Shown: one piece after another, positions 26,557 through 36,100 of the stretch
How positions within the stretch are numbered: the stretch's first letter is position 1
Layout of the letters: each line of letters begins with the position of its first letter
Assembly: GCA_017646785.1 (NCBI GenBank)
Contig: JAGCLX010000055.1
Span: 1 to 53,642, forward strand
Length of the DNA: 53,642 bases
Origin: Alistipes sp.
GTDB taxonomy: Bacteria > Bacteroidota > Bacteroidia > Bacteroidales > Rikenellaceae
Direction: 5' to 3'
Program-made: the position numbers and the translations under genes
The notes under the pieces: model-generated
What the model was told of the DNA's origin: nothing
The model's database searches: none
Seen by the model: only the letters and a program-made list of their open reading frames with translations

Positions 26557-28899
26557 ATGACAAAGATCCTTAAAATTCGCGATCTTACATTGCGTGATGG
26601 CCAGCAGTCATCTTTCGCAACACGTATGACTCAGCAGCAGGTAGACCGCTGTCTTCCTTACTATAAGGATGCAGGCTTCTATGCTATGGAGGTATGGGGT
26701 GGTGCAGTGCCCGACTCTGTAATGCGCTACCTTAACGAGAACCCCTGGACTCGTCTTGAGACAATCAAGAAGGCAGTGGGTGATGTTTCAAAGCTCACAG
26801 CTCTCTCTCGTGGTCGTAACCTCTTTGGCTACGCACCTTACACCGATGAGATCATCGACGGTTTCTCTCGCAATGCTATCGAGAGCGGCTTGGGTATCAT
26901 GCGTATCTTTGACGCGTTGAACGACGTAGACAACGTTAAGTCTACAATCAAGTATATTAAGCAGTATGGCGGTATCGCTGACTGCGCAGTTTGTTACACT
27001 GTAGATCCTAAGTATAACGACGGTGAGGAGCACGAGAAGGTGTTTACCGACGCTTACTTCTTGGATAAGGCTCGCCAGATGGCAGAGCTTGGTGCCGACA
27101 TGATTACTATTAAGGATATGTCTGGTCTTATTCCTCCCGCACGTGTGGCAGGCCTTATTAAACTCTTGAAGAAGGAGCTCGGCGTTACTGTTGACTTCCA
27201 CACACACTGTACTCCAGGTTATGGTCTTGGTTCTGTATACGCAGCTATCGTAGCAGGCGTAGATATCGTCGACACTAACTGCTGGTGGTTTGGTGGTGGT
27301 ACAGGTGCTCCTGCTGTTGAGCTTGTTTACCTCTTCTGTAAGAAGTTGGGCATCGAGTTGGGCGCAAACATGGAGGCTGTGGCTAAGATCAACGAGCAGT
27401 TGAAGGATATTCGCAAGGAGCTTGAGCTCTCAGTATTCGGTGCTGAGAAGCCCCTTCCAAAGCCCTTCAACCCCCTCACTGATGAGGTTCCCGCAGAGGT
27501 TGATGTATTGCTCGACCGCTGTGTGAAGGCTGCTCAGGAGGAGAACTGGGATGAGCTTCTTGAGGCTTCGCAGGCTATCGAGGCTTACTTCGGCTTCCCC
27601 GCACCTAACAAGCTCGTTCAGGATGCTGAGATTCCTGGTGGTATGTACTCTAACATGGTGGCACAGCTTAAGCAGCTCGGTGCAGAGGATATCTTGCCTC
27701 GCGCTATGGAGCTCATTCCTCCCGTACGTCTTGCAGCGGGTCTTCCACCTCTCGTAACTCCTACATCTCAGATCGTGGGTGCTCAGGCTGTTAACTGCGC
27801 AATGGACGAGAAGGCTGGTCGTGCTATGTATACAAATAAGAGTGCTCAGTTCGTAGGCCTTGTTAAGGGTGACTATGGTCGTACACCAGTCAAGATTGAC
27901 GAAGATTTCCGTGAGAAGATTTGTGGCTTCCGTGAGGAGCGTCCTTACGATACATCTAAGTACCAGAAGCAGCCTAATCCAGTATTGGAGAAGGCAGGTG
28001 GTGTTCTCTTGGCTGAGAACGAGAAGGAGGAACTCTTGCTCGAGTTGTTCCCATTGGTTGCTAAGGCTTACTTGACAGGTGTAAAGGAGGCTGCATACGC
28101 AGAGAAGGTGGCTGCAGATCCATCATTGAAGAAGGAGGAGGCTGTTGAGCTTCAGCCTATCACTGGTGACACTATCCTTGCTCCATTGCCTGGTCGTGTT
28201 ATCGAGCTTAAGGTTAAGGTGGGTGATACTGTGTCTGTAGGTCAGGAGGTCGCTGTCCTTGAGGCTATGAAGATGGAGAACTCTATCACTTCGGACTTCG
28301 CTGGTCGCGTTAAGCAGATCATCGTTAAGGAGGGTGATACTGTACAGGCTGAGGGCATTATCATCGAGATTGAGAGTGCTAAAGCTGGTGCAGGTGCTGC
28401 AGCTAAGCGTCCCGTAACTGGTAAGACTGTATGCGCACCACTTCCTGGTCGTGTTATCGAGCTTAAGGTTAAGGTAGGTGATAAGGTGAACGCTGGCGAC
28501 GAGGTTATGATCCTCGAGGCTATGAAGATGGAGAACTCTATCACAACTGATTATGCAGGTTATGTTAAGCAGATCCTCGTAGCTGAGGGTGACACTGTGG
28601 CAGCTGATGCAATCCTTATTGAGGTTGCAGACTCTATGGAGGATGCTGGCGAGGCTGGCGCAGAGCGTAAGGTAACTGCTGCTGATGGCAAGACTGTTAA
28701 CGCACCACTTCCTGGTCGAGTTATCGAGGTTAAGGTTAAGGCTGGCGACACTGTTGCTGTAGGTCAGGAGATTCTTATTCTCGAGGCTATGAAGATGGAG
28801 AACTCTATCTCTTCAGACTATGCAGGTAAGGTGCTCGGTCTACTTGTTGAGGAGGGCGATACTGTTCAGGCAGATCAGCCACTTGTAGTTATCGAGTAA
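26557..28899 (+). CDS. Biotin-dependent carboxyltransferase (OadA/PycB type) with three biotinyl domains
   Basis: 780 residues. The N-terminal 460 residues are a carboxyltransferase TIM barrel of the pyruvate carboxylase B / oxaloacetate decarboxylase alpha type: LTLRDGQQS (11-19), the Lys in ITIKDMSG, the HTH zinc motif near 214, then a PycB-like helical region. The C-terminus carries three tandem biotinyl domains, each with EAMKMEN: biotin lysines K572, K657 and K746, about 85-89 residues apart. Usual family members have one. No biotin carboxylase, OadB pump subunit or other partner is near, so it is uncertain whether it serves pyruvate carboxylation or sodium-pumping decarboxylation. Confidence 0.9.
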   Translation: MTKILKIRDLTLRDGQQSSFATRMTQQQVDRCLPYYKDAGFYAMEVWGGAVPDSVMRYLNENPWTRLETIKKAVGDVSKLTALSRGRNLFGYAPYTDEIIDGFSRNAIESGLGIMRIFDALNDVDNVKSTIKYIKQYGGIADCAVCYTVDPKYNDGEEHEKVFTDAYFLDKARQMAELGADMITIKDMSGLIPPARVAGLIKLLKKELGVTVDFHTHCTPGYGLGSVYAAIVAGVDIVDTNCWWFGGGTGAPAVELVYLFCKKLGIELGANMEAVAKINEQLKDIRKELELSVFGAEKPLPKPFNPLTDEVPAEVDVLLDRCVKAAQEENWDELLEASQAIEAYFGFPAPNKLVQDAEIPGGMYSNMVAQLKQLGAEDILPRAMELIPPVRLAAGLPPLVTPTSQIVGAQAVNCAMDEKAGRAMYTNKSAQFVGLVKGDYGRTPVKIDEDFREKICGFREERPYDTSKYQKQPNPVLEKAGGVLLAENEKEELLLELFPLVAKAYLTGVKEAAYAEKVAADPSLKKEEAVELQPITGDTILAPLPGRVIELKVKVGDTVSVGQEVAVLEAMKMENSITSDFAGRVKQIIVKEGDTVQAEGIIIEIESAKAGAGAAAKRPVTGKTVCAPLPGRVIELKVKVGDKVNAGDEVMILEAMKMENSITTDYAGYVKQILVAEGDTVAADAILIEVADSMEDAGEAGAERKVTAADGKTVNAPLPGRVIEVKVKAGDTVAVGQEILILEAMKMENSISSDYAGKVLGLLVEEGDTVQADQPLVVIE

Positions 28900-28935
28900 T
28901 ATGTTGTATAAGGGGCGTTTCTGGCCTCTCTAAGG

Positions 28936-28975
28936 GTGAATGGACTGTGCTAAGGCATGGTCCATTTACTTTTTG
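28936..28975 (+). terminator. Terminator after the carboxyltransferase gene
   Basis: GTGAATGGAC (28936-28945) pairs with GTCCATTTAC (28960-28969), extended by an inner TGTGC/GCATG stem, then a T run. Confidence 0.8.
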
Positions 28976-29079
28976 TCTTTGATGGGTTATATCTCATCTT
29001 TTGGCGTTGAATTCTATGCTGGATGTTAGTGTAGTTGCGCTTTTTTATTAACTTTGTTGTTGATTTGTATAAGTTTATA

Positions 29080-29826
29080 ATGGGTAGTATTATGCGACGA
29101 GTATTTGTTACTGGTGCGGGGCATGGTATAGGCCGTGCTATTGTCGAGGCATTTGTTAAGGAGGGTGATCGTGTGGCTTTCTGCGATATAGATGCAGAGC
29201 GTGGTGAGGAAGTTGCGCGAGCAACGGGTGCTCGATTCTTTGCTCTTGACGTGTGTGATAAGGCGGCGTTAGAGGGTGCTGTGCAGTCGTTGCTTGATGA
29301 GTGGGGCGATCTCGATGTCATCGTTAACAATGTAGGTATTGGAGGGTTTGAATCTATTGTAGAGGGCTCTGTCGATCATTTTGAAAGGGTTGTAAATACC
29401 AATCTACGCTCGGCCTATATAACCTCGCGACTGATGGCTATTCATCGTGAAAGGTGTGGTGCTGTAAACCATTATGGCCGTATTGTAAACCTGTGCTCTA
29501 CGCGCTATTTACAGAGTGAGGCGGGGTGTGAAGCCTATGCTGCATCAAAGGGCGGTGTGTGGTCGTTGACGCATGCATTAGCGGTGTCACTCGCCCCATA
29601 TCATATTACGGTCAACTGCATAGCACCAGGCTGGATAAGTGTCAATGAGGATGAGATATTGCGTCCTGAGGACCACGCTTTTCATCTGTCGGGTAGGGTT
29701 GGCAGGGCTGAAGATATAGCTAAGGTGTGTCTGTTTTTGTGTGATGATAAGAGTGATTTTATTAATGGAGAGTGTATCACTGTTGATGGTGGTGTGACAA
29801 AGAAAATGATATATCCCGAGGAGTAA
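29080..29826 (+). CDS. Short-chain dehydrogenase/reductase
   Basis: Classical SDR of 248 residues from ATG 29080 (ATG 29092 is a good alternative). The cofactor-binding TGAGHGIG sits just after the first strand, with NNVG in the middle. The catalytic Tyr153 and Lys157 are in AYAASKGG, and the C-terminal NGECITVDGG is present. D in the CDID segment after strand 2 points to NAD rather than NADP. The substrate cannot be told. The frame can be extended to a TTG at 29035, but that crosses a TAACTTTG promoter box (29049-29056). It is followed by its own terminator. Confidence 0.88.
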   Translation: MGSIMRRVFVTGAGHGIGRAIVEAFVKEGDRVAFCDIDAERGEEVARATGARFFALDVCDKAALEGAVQSLLDEWGDLDVIVNNVGIGGFESIVEGSVDHFERVVNTNLRSAYITSRLMAIHRERCGAVNHYGRIVNLCSTRYLQSEAGCEAYAASKGGVWSLTHALAVSLAPYHITVNCIAPGWISVNEDEILRPEDHAFHLSGRVGRAEDIAKVCLFLCDDKSDFINGECITVDGGVTKKMIYPEE

Positions 29827-29850
29827 TTTGGGGTGAATGATAGCCATGAT

Positions 29851-29887
29851 GAGGGGTAGAGGCGTATGCTTTTATCCCTCGTTTTTT
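29851..29887 (+). terminator. Terminator after the SDR gene
   Basis: GAGGGGTAGA (29851-29860) pairs with TTTATCCCTC (29871-29880) with wobbles, then a T run. Confidence 0.8.
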
Positions 29888-30130
29888 AGTGTTTTTATGC
29901 TTGTTTTCGGAGGGTAATATGGAGTATAATTCCGTTTTTATAAAAGTAGAAAAATAGGCTAAAAATGTGCTATAACACCTTACGTGTTTACGTTGTTGTT
30001 CGCTGTAAATTTGGTCTAAAACACTTGTTGTGCCAAAGCCTGTTGTTCTCTTTTTGATTACACTATTTTGTTTTTTTTGATTAAGGGGTGTAAAAAGTTT
30101 CAATTAATATGTGAATTTTAATCTCGAAAA
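29888..30130. other. A/T-rich intergenic region upstream of the fimbrillin operon promoter
   Basis: No gene is visible. The region is rich in T and A runs, which may bend DNA or act as an upstream activation region. I see no long inverted repeats of the kind that flank invertible promoters. Confidence 0.5.
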
Positions 30131-30163
30131 TGTTGTTTCGTAAGAGAAAAAATAGTATATTTG
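30131..30163 (+). promoter_or_regulatory. Promoter of the fimbrillin operon
   Basis: TGTTG (30131-30135), about 20 nt, then the perfect -7 box TATATTTG (30156-30163). Predicted start near 30170 gives an untranslated leader of about 225 nt with a run of eight C (30186-30193). Confidence 0.65.
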
Positions 30164-30394
30164 TAGTGCTATATATATGGAATTACCCCCCCCTATAAGG
30201 GTTAAATCTATGATTTACAATGGCTTATGATGGTGTGGTGATTTCCAGTTTCGTCGTCCCTATACGAAAGGGGTGGCAAGCAAGGCTATTTAACTCATGA
30301 TTTTTACAACGTTTTTGTTGAAATAAGGCTCCTTTGACACGGGAAAATGAGCGAGTGTCGAGGGGTTCAGTTTCGAAAAGTATATTTTGGAGCA
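30164..30394 (+). promoter_or_regulatory. Long structured leader of the fimbrillin operon
   Basis: About 225 nt lie between the predicted start and the first ATG. The leader holds C8 (30186-30193) followed by CTATAAGGG, and a second similar block, CCCTATACGAAAGGGG, near 30259-30274; both can fold into short hairpins. I cannot name a known riboswitch class. Confidence 0.4.
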
Positions 30395-32080
30395 ATGAAG
30401 AAATTTTTATTGGGGCTATCAGTTTTTCTACTTTTCCCTTTTGTTACAAACGCCCAAGTTGAGCGAGAGGTGGAAAAATCTGTTAAGATCTGTTTCCGTC
30501 AGGGTGCAGTAGTTCTCGATGAGGACTATAAGGACAATAGAGCAGTGTTGACAGATTTTGCAAACGAGGTTAAGAATTACTACAACGATTCAACGGCTCA
30601 GTTCCGACAGATTCGTATCCTCTCGAGTACCTCTCCTGAGGGTGGCGCTGCGATTAACGACCGCATTGCTAAGCGTCGTGCTGCAGCCATCTCTGAGTGG
30701 ATTGGTCGTGAGATAAATGCCAAGGTTGGCTATGAGGTGGTATCGATGGGTCTCGACTGGGATGAACTCATCGACCTTGTTCAGGGTAGTGAGGAAGTGC
30801 CCTATCGTGACGAGGTCGTAGCTCTGCTCCAGAATACCGAGGAGAGTGCGCGCCACGATGCGCTCATGAAATTGCGTGGTGGCGTTCCCTATTATTGGCT
30901 CTATAAAAATTTCTTTGACGACTTGCGTTATGCTGCCGCATACTGCGAGTTCTGGTGGGAGACCATCCCCGAGTTGCGTATATCGTCAGATGTGCAGCGC
31001 TTTGCGGCTGATGGCGCAACGGCTGCGGCGGTGCCATACACCAAGACCGTAGCAGATGATGTTATGCCTGTCGCGGAGAGTAGTGCCGATTGGATTACGC
31101 CACTGCCTTCAACAAACGATGAGGTTCGCTTCGATGTCGCTCCAAGCCGAAGCACCGAGCCTCGTGAGGCAACCGTGGCTGTTAAGTATCACGACAAGGT
31201 GTACAATATTCCCGTTGAGCAGGATGGTGTCGACCCTGTGCTCACCATCACATCTTCAAATACCGTAAACTATCCTGCTGAGGGTGCTACCGACGTTGTG
31301 ACATTCGAAAAGAATGTCGACGACGAGGTTGCTCCCGTTGTTCGTTGCTCGGCAGACTGGATTGAGTCTATCGAGTCTACCCCCGAGGGTATCACATGCA
31401 CAGTTGCTGAGAACACATCTACCGAGCCTCGCACCACAACGATTGTTGTTGAGAGTTATGGTAGTGAGCACGAGGTTGTTGTCAACCAGGTTGGCGCAAC
31501 GCCTAAGTGCAAGCCTTTCTACATGGCAGTTAAAACTAATATGCTTTACGATATAATGGCCGTGCCAAACATCGGTGCAGAGTTCTACCTCGGTAAGAAC
31601 TTCTCTATCGCTGCTAACTATGCACACGCATGGTGGGGCAAGGAGGAGAAGAACTTCTACTGGCGTTACTACGGTGCTGATGCTTCAGTTCGTTGGTGGT
31701 TTGGTAAGGCGTCGCGTGTTAAGCCCCTGCAGGGCCATCACGTCGGTGTCAACTACCAGATTTTGACCTACGACTTCCAGCTTGGCAAGAATGGTATCTT
31801 GGCGGGTATGCCTGGTGGTAACCTCGTAGACCGCGCCAACCACATTGTTGCTCTGGAGTATGGCTACTCGGTGCCTATTTCTAAGCGATTGAACATCGAT
31901 TTTGCTGTCGGAGCGGGTTACCACTGGGGACTCTTCGATGAGTATACAATGATCGATGGTCACGCTGTATGGCAGGCAACAAAGCGACGTCAGTACTTTG
32001 GTCCCACTAAGTTGGAGATCTCTCTCGTATGGCTTATTGGCTGTGACAACATCAATAAGGAAAAAAAAGGTAAGAAATGA
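30395..32080 (+). CDS. Outer-membrane barrel protein: OmpA/DUF3868-like, two BACON-like domains, DUF3575 barrel
   Basis: From ATG 30395 (GGAG just upstream) the protein has 561 residues; an upstream in-frame start at 30347 would hide the signal peptide MKKFLLGLSVFLLFPFVTNA. Residues about 30-195 resemble the OmpA/DUF3868-type periplasmic domain found beside fimbrillins (ILSSTSPEGGAAINDRIAKR). Next come two Ig-like BACON-type repeats, each with SADWI and STEPR and ending near a Q-D/VNQ-G signature (about 200-385). The C-terminal 180 residues are a DUF3575 beta-barrel (MAVKTNMLYD onward). It probably anchors or exports the operon's surface lipoproteins. Its stop overlaps the next ATG by 4 bp. 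Confidence 0.82.
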   Translation: MKKFLLGLSVFLLFPFVTNAQVEREVEKSVKICFRQGAVVLDEDYKDNRAVLTDFANEVKNYYNDSTAQFRQIRILSSTSPEGGAAINDRIAKRRAAAISEWIGREINAKVGYEVVSMGLDWDELIDLVQGSEEVPYRDEVVALLQNTEESARHDALMKLRGGVPYYWLYKNFFDDLRYAAAYCEFWWETIPELRISSDVQRFAADGATAAAVPYTKTVADDVMPVAESSADWITPLPSTNDEVRFDVAPSRSTEPREATVAVKYHDKVYNIPVEQDGVDPVLTITSSNTVNYPAEGATDVVTFEKNVDDEVAPVVRCSADWIESIESTPEGITCTVAENTSTEPRTTTIVVESYGSEHEVVVNQVGATPKCKPFYMAVKTNMLYDIMAVPNIGAEFYLGKNFSIAANYAHAWWGKEEKNFYWRYYGADASVRWWFGKASRVKPLQGHHVGVNYQILTYDFQLGKNGILAGMPGGNLVDRANHIVALEYGYSVPISKRLNIDFAVGAGYHWGLFDEYTMIDGHAVWQATKRRQYFGPTKLEISLVWLIGCDNINKEKKGKK

Positions 32081-33093
32081 AAAGATATTTATCGGTAATA
32101 GCTCTGGTGCTCACCGTCCTGACCTCGTGTGAGCATAAAGAATTGTGCGTCGATCACCGAGAACACGCACATCGCTATCATATCAATGTCATGGCGGACT
32201 ATCGCTATGACTGGGAGGAGTGCATGGGAGGCACCGACTGGGAGTATCGTTGGCCCGACCACTATATTCCTTATGATTCGTTGCGTCCCGGCAAGCCAGG
32301 CGGTATTCGTGTTGTCAACTACAATGAGAATGGCGACTACAACCTTCATAATATCTCGGCAGATGGAGGTGTGGTAACGCTCTATGAGGGTGTCAACGAC
32401 TTGTTGTTCTACAACAACGATACGGAGTATATCATCTTCTCGCGTACGGGTAATGATGCTTCGACACGTGCTACAACGCGTACACGTACCCGAGGTACCT
32501 ATACCCCTAATGTGTATGCACATAAGGGTGAGCAGACCGTGTCACCACCTGATATGTTGTATGCTAACTATGTTGAGGACTACATGGCGTATAAGGTCAT
32601 CACGCCTGCACCTTTCGAGATCACACTCCAGCCTCTGGTGTTTACCTATAAGATTAGATACGAGTTCGCTGAGGGTCTTGAGTATGTAGCCCAGGCGCGC
32701 GGTGCGTTGACAGGTATGGCTCAGTCTGTGGAGCTCAACACGGGCGATACATCTGAGGAGTCTGCTACCATCTTGTTTGACGAGGCTGAGGTTACCGATT
32801 GGGGTGTTCGCGCCATCGTTAATTCATTCGGTACGCCCGCCTTCCCACACCCTAACTATCCTACGCGTACCGATGCTAAGCATGGTCTTACTCTCGAGGT
32901 TCTCTTGCGTAACAACAACTCTTACGTCTACGAGTTTGATGTTACCGACCAGGTTCAGATGCAGCCCCACGGAGGTGTTATCGTAGTCAAGGACATCGTC
33001 ATCGACAAGGATAAGGGTCACGCCGGCTCGGGAGGTTTCGATGTCGAGGTTGACGACTGGGGCGAGTACGAGGATGTGCCCTTGCCATTGTAG
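32077..33093 (+). CDS. DUF5119 lipoprotein (fimbrillin-associated)
   Basis: 338 residues with a lipoprotein signal (MKRYLSVIALVLTVLTSC; Cys18), then EHKELCVDHREHAH, typical of DUF5119. The remainder has a fimbrillin-like beta sandwich layout with ITLQPLVFTYKIRYEF and a C-terminal Asp-rich tail. DUF5119 proteins sit with DUF3575 and fimbrillin genes and are thought to act as anchor or assembly components like FimB/Mfa2; this is inferred by context. The ATG overlaps the previous stop (ATGA). Confidence 0.82.
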   Translation: MKRYLSVIALVLTVLTSCEHKELCVDHREHAHRYHINVMADYRYDWEECMGGTDWEYRWPDHYIPYDSLRPGKPGGIRVVNYNENGDYNLHNISADGGVVTLYEGVNDLLFYNNDTEYIIFSRTGNDASTRATTRTRTRGTYTPNVYAHKGEQTVSPPDMLYANYVEDYMAYKVITPAPFEITLQPLVFTYKIRYEFAEGLEYVAQARGALTGMAQSVELNTGDTSEESATILFDEAEVTDWGVRAIVNSFGTPAFPHPNYPTRTDAKHGLTLEVLLRNNNSYVYEFDVTDQVQMQPHGGVIVVKDIVIDKDKGHAGSGGFDVEVDDWGEYEDVPLPL

Positions 33094-33180
33094 AGCACCT
33101 ATACCTATATTTATATATAGAGAGAATACAGAAACAAAACTCTAACACAATTTATAATTATTAACTAAAATTTTCTAACT

Positions 33181-36100
33181 ATGAAAAAGGCATTTGTTGC
33201 AATTTTATCGCTTGCGGCACTTGTAGGTTGTAGTCGCGACGTCATCGTCGACACTCCAGCTTCTGCCATTATTCAGTTTGGTGACTCGTTCGTTGAGAAC
33301 AAGACACGTGCAGAAATTACCACTTCTGAACCATCAGATGATGTCAAGGACTTCACTGTATGGGGATACCGTGGTTCAAATGATGTTGAGAACCTTGCTG
33401 ATCTTCAGCTCGTTTTCAATCGTCAGAATGTTTATCGAAACTTCGATGAAAATACTTGGGAGTACTCTCCTCTTCAGTATTGGTTGCCAGGAGCGTCTTA
33501 CTTCTTCGCAGCTGTATCACCCGCTCTTCGCGACGCTGAGGGTAATGAGAGAACAGACATCATTGTAACAGAAAACTTGTTAAAAGACGGTCTTGGTACT
33601 ATCGAGTTTACTAACACAGACGGTAGCGTTGACCTCCTTTATGATCAGTTGACTGTTCCTGCAGCTAACATTGAGGAGAAGGTTAAGTTGCAGTTCGCGC
33701 ACCTTTTGGCAAAGATTAAGTTCTCATTCAGACACACATTCCCTAACCCGCTCACTACTGTTGGTATCAAGAATATTCATTATGTCAACTCTCCTAAGAC
33801 AGGTACTATCGATGTAACTGAGGCTCGTACTGATTGGGCATGGTCTATTCCTCAGAATGCTGATAATACTGTGTCTCTTGATTTTGGAGGTGTTGAGAAT
33901 GGTGCTAATTTCGTGGCTAACACTTACAAGTCTTCAGATAAGGAGTGTTTGGTTATCCCATCAACTCGCACTCATCATGTTGAGTTTGATGTTGTTATCT
34001 ACCACAATGGTGTTGAGGCACATACCTATAAGAAGATAACTTCACAGTTTGACTACACCTTTGTTCAGGGTAAAACTTATAACCTTAGGGCTGATATCAC
34101 ACCCGATAAGTTGGATATGGATGCTATCGAGTTCACTGTTGTAGTTGAGGATTGGGTTGACGAGAAAGAGAATCCCGATTTCCCCGAGGAGGATGGTGAC
34201 GACAACACCGGTGATAATGGTGATGAGAATACTTATAAGCTCTACCTCAACAATGAGGATGACTGGGACAAGGTATTCGTTTACGCTTGGGACGCTGCAG
34301 ATGAGAAACCTCTTGGTAATTGGCCAGGTACTGAGATGACCGAGAAGGAGACTGTTGAGGGCGTTGAGTACTTCGTATACACACTCTCATCAGAGCTCAA
34401 CGGTAAGACTATCAACTTCTTGTTCAACAACGGTAACAATGGCAAGCAGACTGCTGATATTGAGGGTGTTGTAGTTAACACGGACTACTTCTACACCAAC
34501 TACGTTGAGCCTACTCCAGAGCCAGAGCCTACAGCTGCTAAGCTCTACTTGCAGCCTAATGCTAATTGGATGGCTGATGGTGCGCGTTTCGCTGCTTACT
34601 TCTTCGGTAACGGTGAGACATGGGTTGGTATGACTAAGGTTGAGACTAAGGTTGAGACTCGTGCTGGCGATGTCCTCTATGAGGTAGCTATTCCTGAGGG
34701 CTATCCTAATGTTATCTTCTGCCGTATGAATCCATCTACCACAGATAACAACTGGAACAACAAGTGGAACCAGACCGAAGACCTTACAGTTCCTACTGAT
34801 GGCACTAACCTCTTCGTTGTTAAGGAGGGAACTTGGGACAATGGTGGTGGCTCATGGAGCACATACACTCCCGCTGTTGCAGAGCCCGTTGCACTTGCTA
34901 CACCTATTGTAAACTACGAGGTTGAGGGTGGCAATGTTATCCTCACATGGGATGCTGTAGAGGGCGCTAAGGAGTACTTCGTAAATCTTCCTGAGGAGGG
35001 TGAGAACTACACTACTACTGAGACAACTTTCACATACGAGGGTGGTTACGAGTGCACATACGTTATCGAGGTAACAGCTATCGCTGCTGACACTACTAAG
35101 AACACCAACTCTGAGGCTGCTGCTGTAACAGTAACTACTGAGGCAGAGCCCGCTGAGGAGGTTGTTTACACCACTGTTGCTGAGTTCTTGGCTGCTGCTG
35201 AGGATGAGTCTGAAAATGCACCTATGTACACTTTGAAGGGTACTATTACATCTGTTACTAACACTTCATATGGCAACTTCGACCTTACTGATGACACAGG
35301 TACCGTACTTATTTATGGTCTTATGTCTCCAGATGGCGCTACTAACAAGTATTGGGCTACTTCAGGTGCTAAGATTGGTGACGATATCGTAGTTAAGACT
35401 GTTCGCACGTCGTTCAATGGCACAGCTCAGGGTAAGAACGCTTGGTTCGTTGAGCTTGTTTCTCCAGGTACACGTGCATTCTACACAGTTGATCCAGCAG
35501 CTGTTGATTTCGCATCTGTAGGTGGTGAGCAGGATATCGAGGTATTTGCTTACAATACTACCGCTGGTGTAACAGCTACATCTGACAATGCTGCATTTAC
35601 AGTTGCTGTTAATGGCTACGTTGTTACTGTAACTGCTGCAGCTAACGAGCTCGAGGAGGCGGTAACTGGCAATATCACTATCAAGGTTGGTGATTTGGAG
35701 CCTAATGTTGTTAAGGCAACTCTTGCTGCTAAGCCCGCTGCAGACACAGTTGAGGGTGGCTCTGATGACTTCCACACAATCTCTGCTACTAACACATCAT
35801 ACGTATCAGGTAAGACAACTGCTGGTTGGGCATATGCTAACTGTGCAATCTTCAAGGGTGGTACATCTGACTCAAGCCCTGCATTCAAGATGATTGGTGA
35901 TGCAACTAACCGTGCACTCTGTATGAACGGTAAGACATCAGGTGTTGGTTCAATCACATCTCCAACTCTTACTACTGGTTGCGGCACATTGAACTTCAAC
36001 TATGGTCTTCCATTCTCTGATAATAAGATCAAGTTCCGTGTTGACATTATTCAGGATGGTGCTGTAGTTAAGACCTTCACTGTAGAGAACTCTTCAGCTG

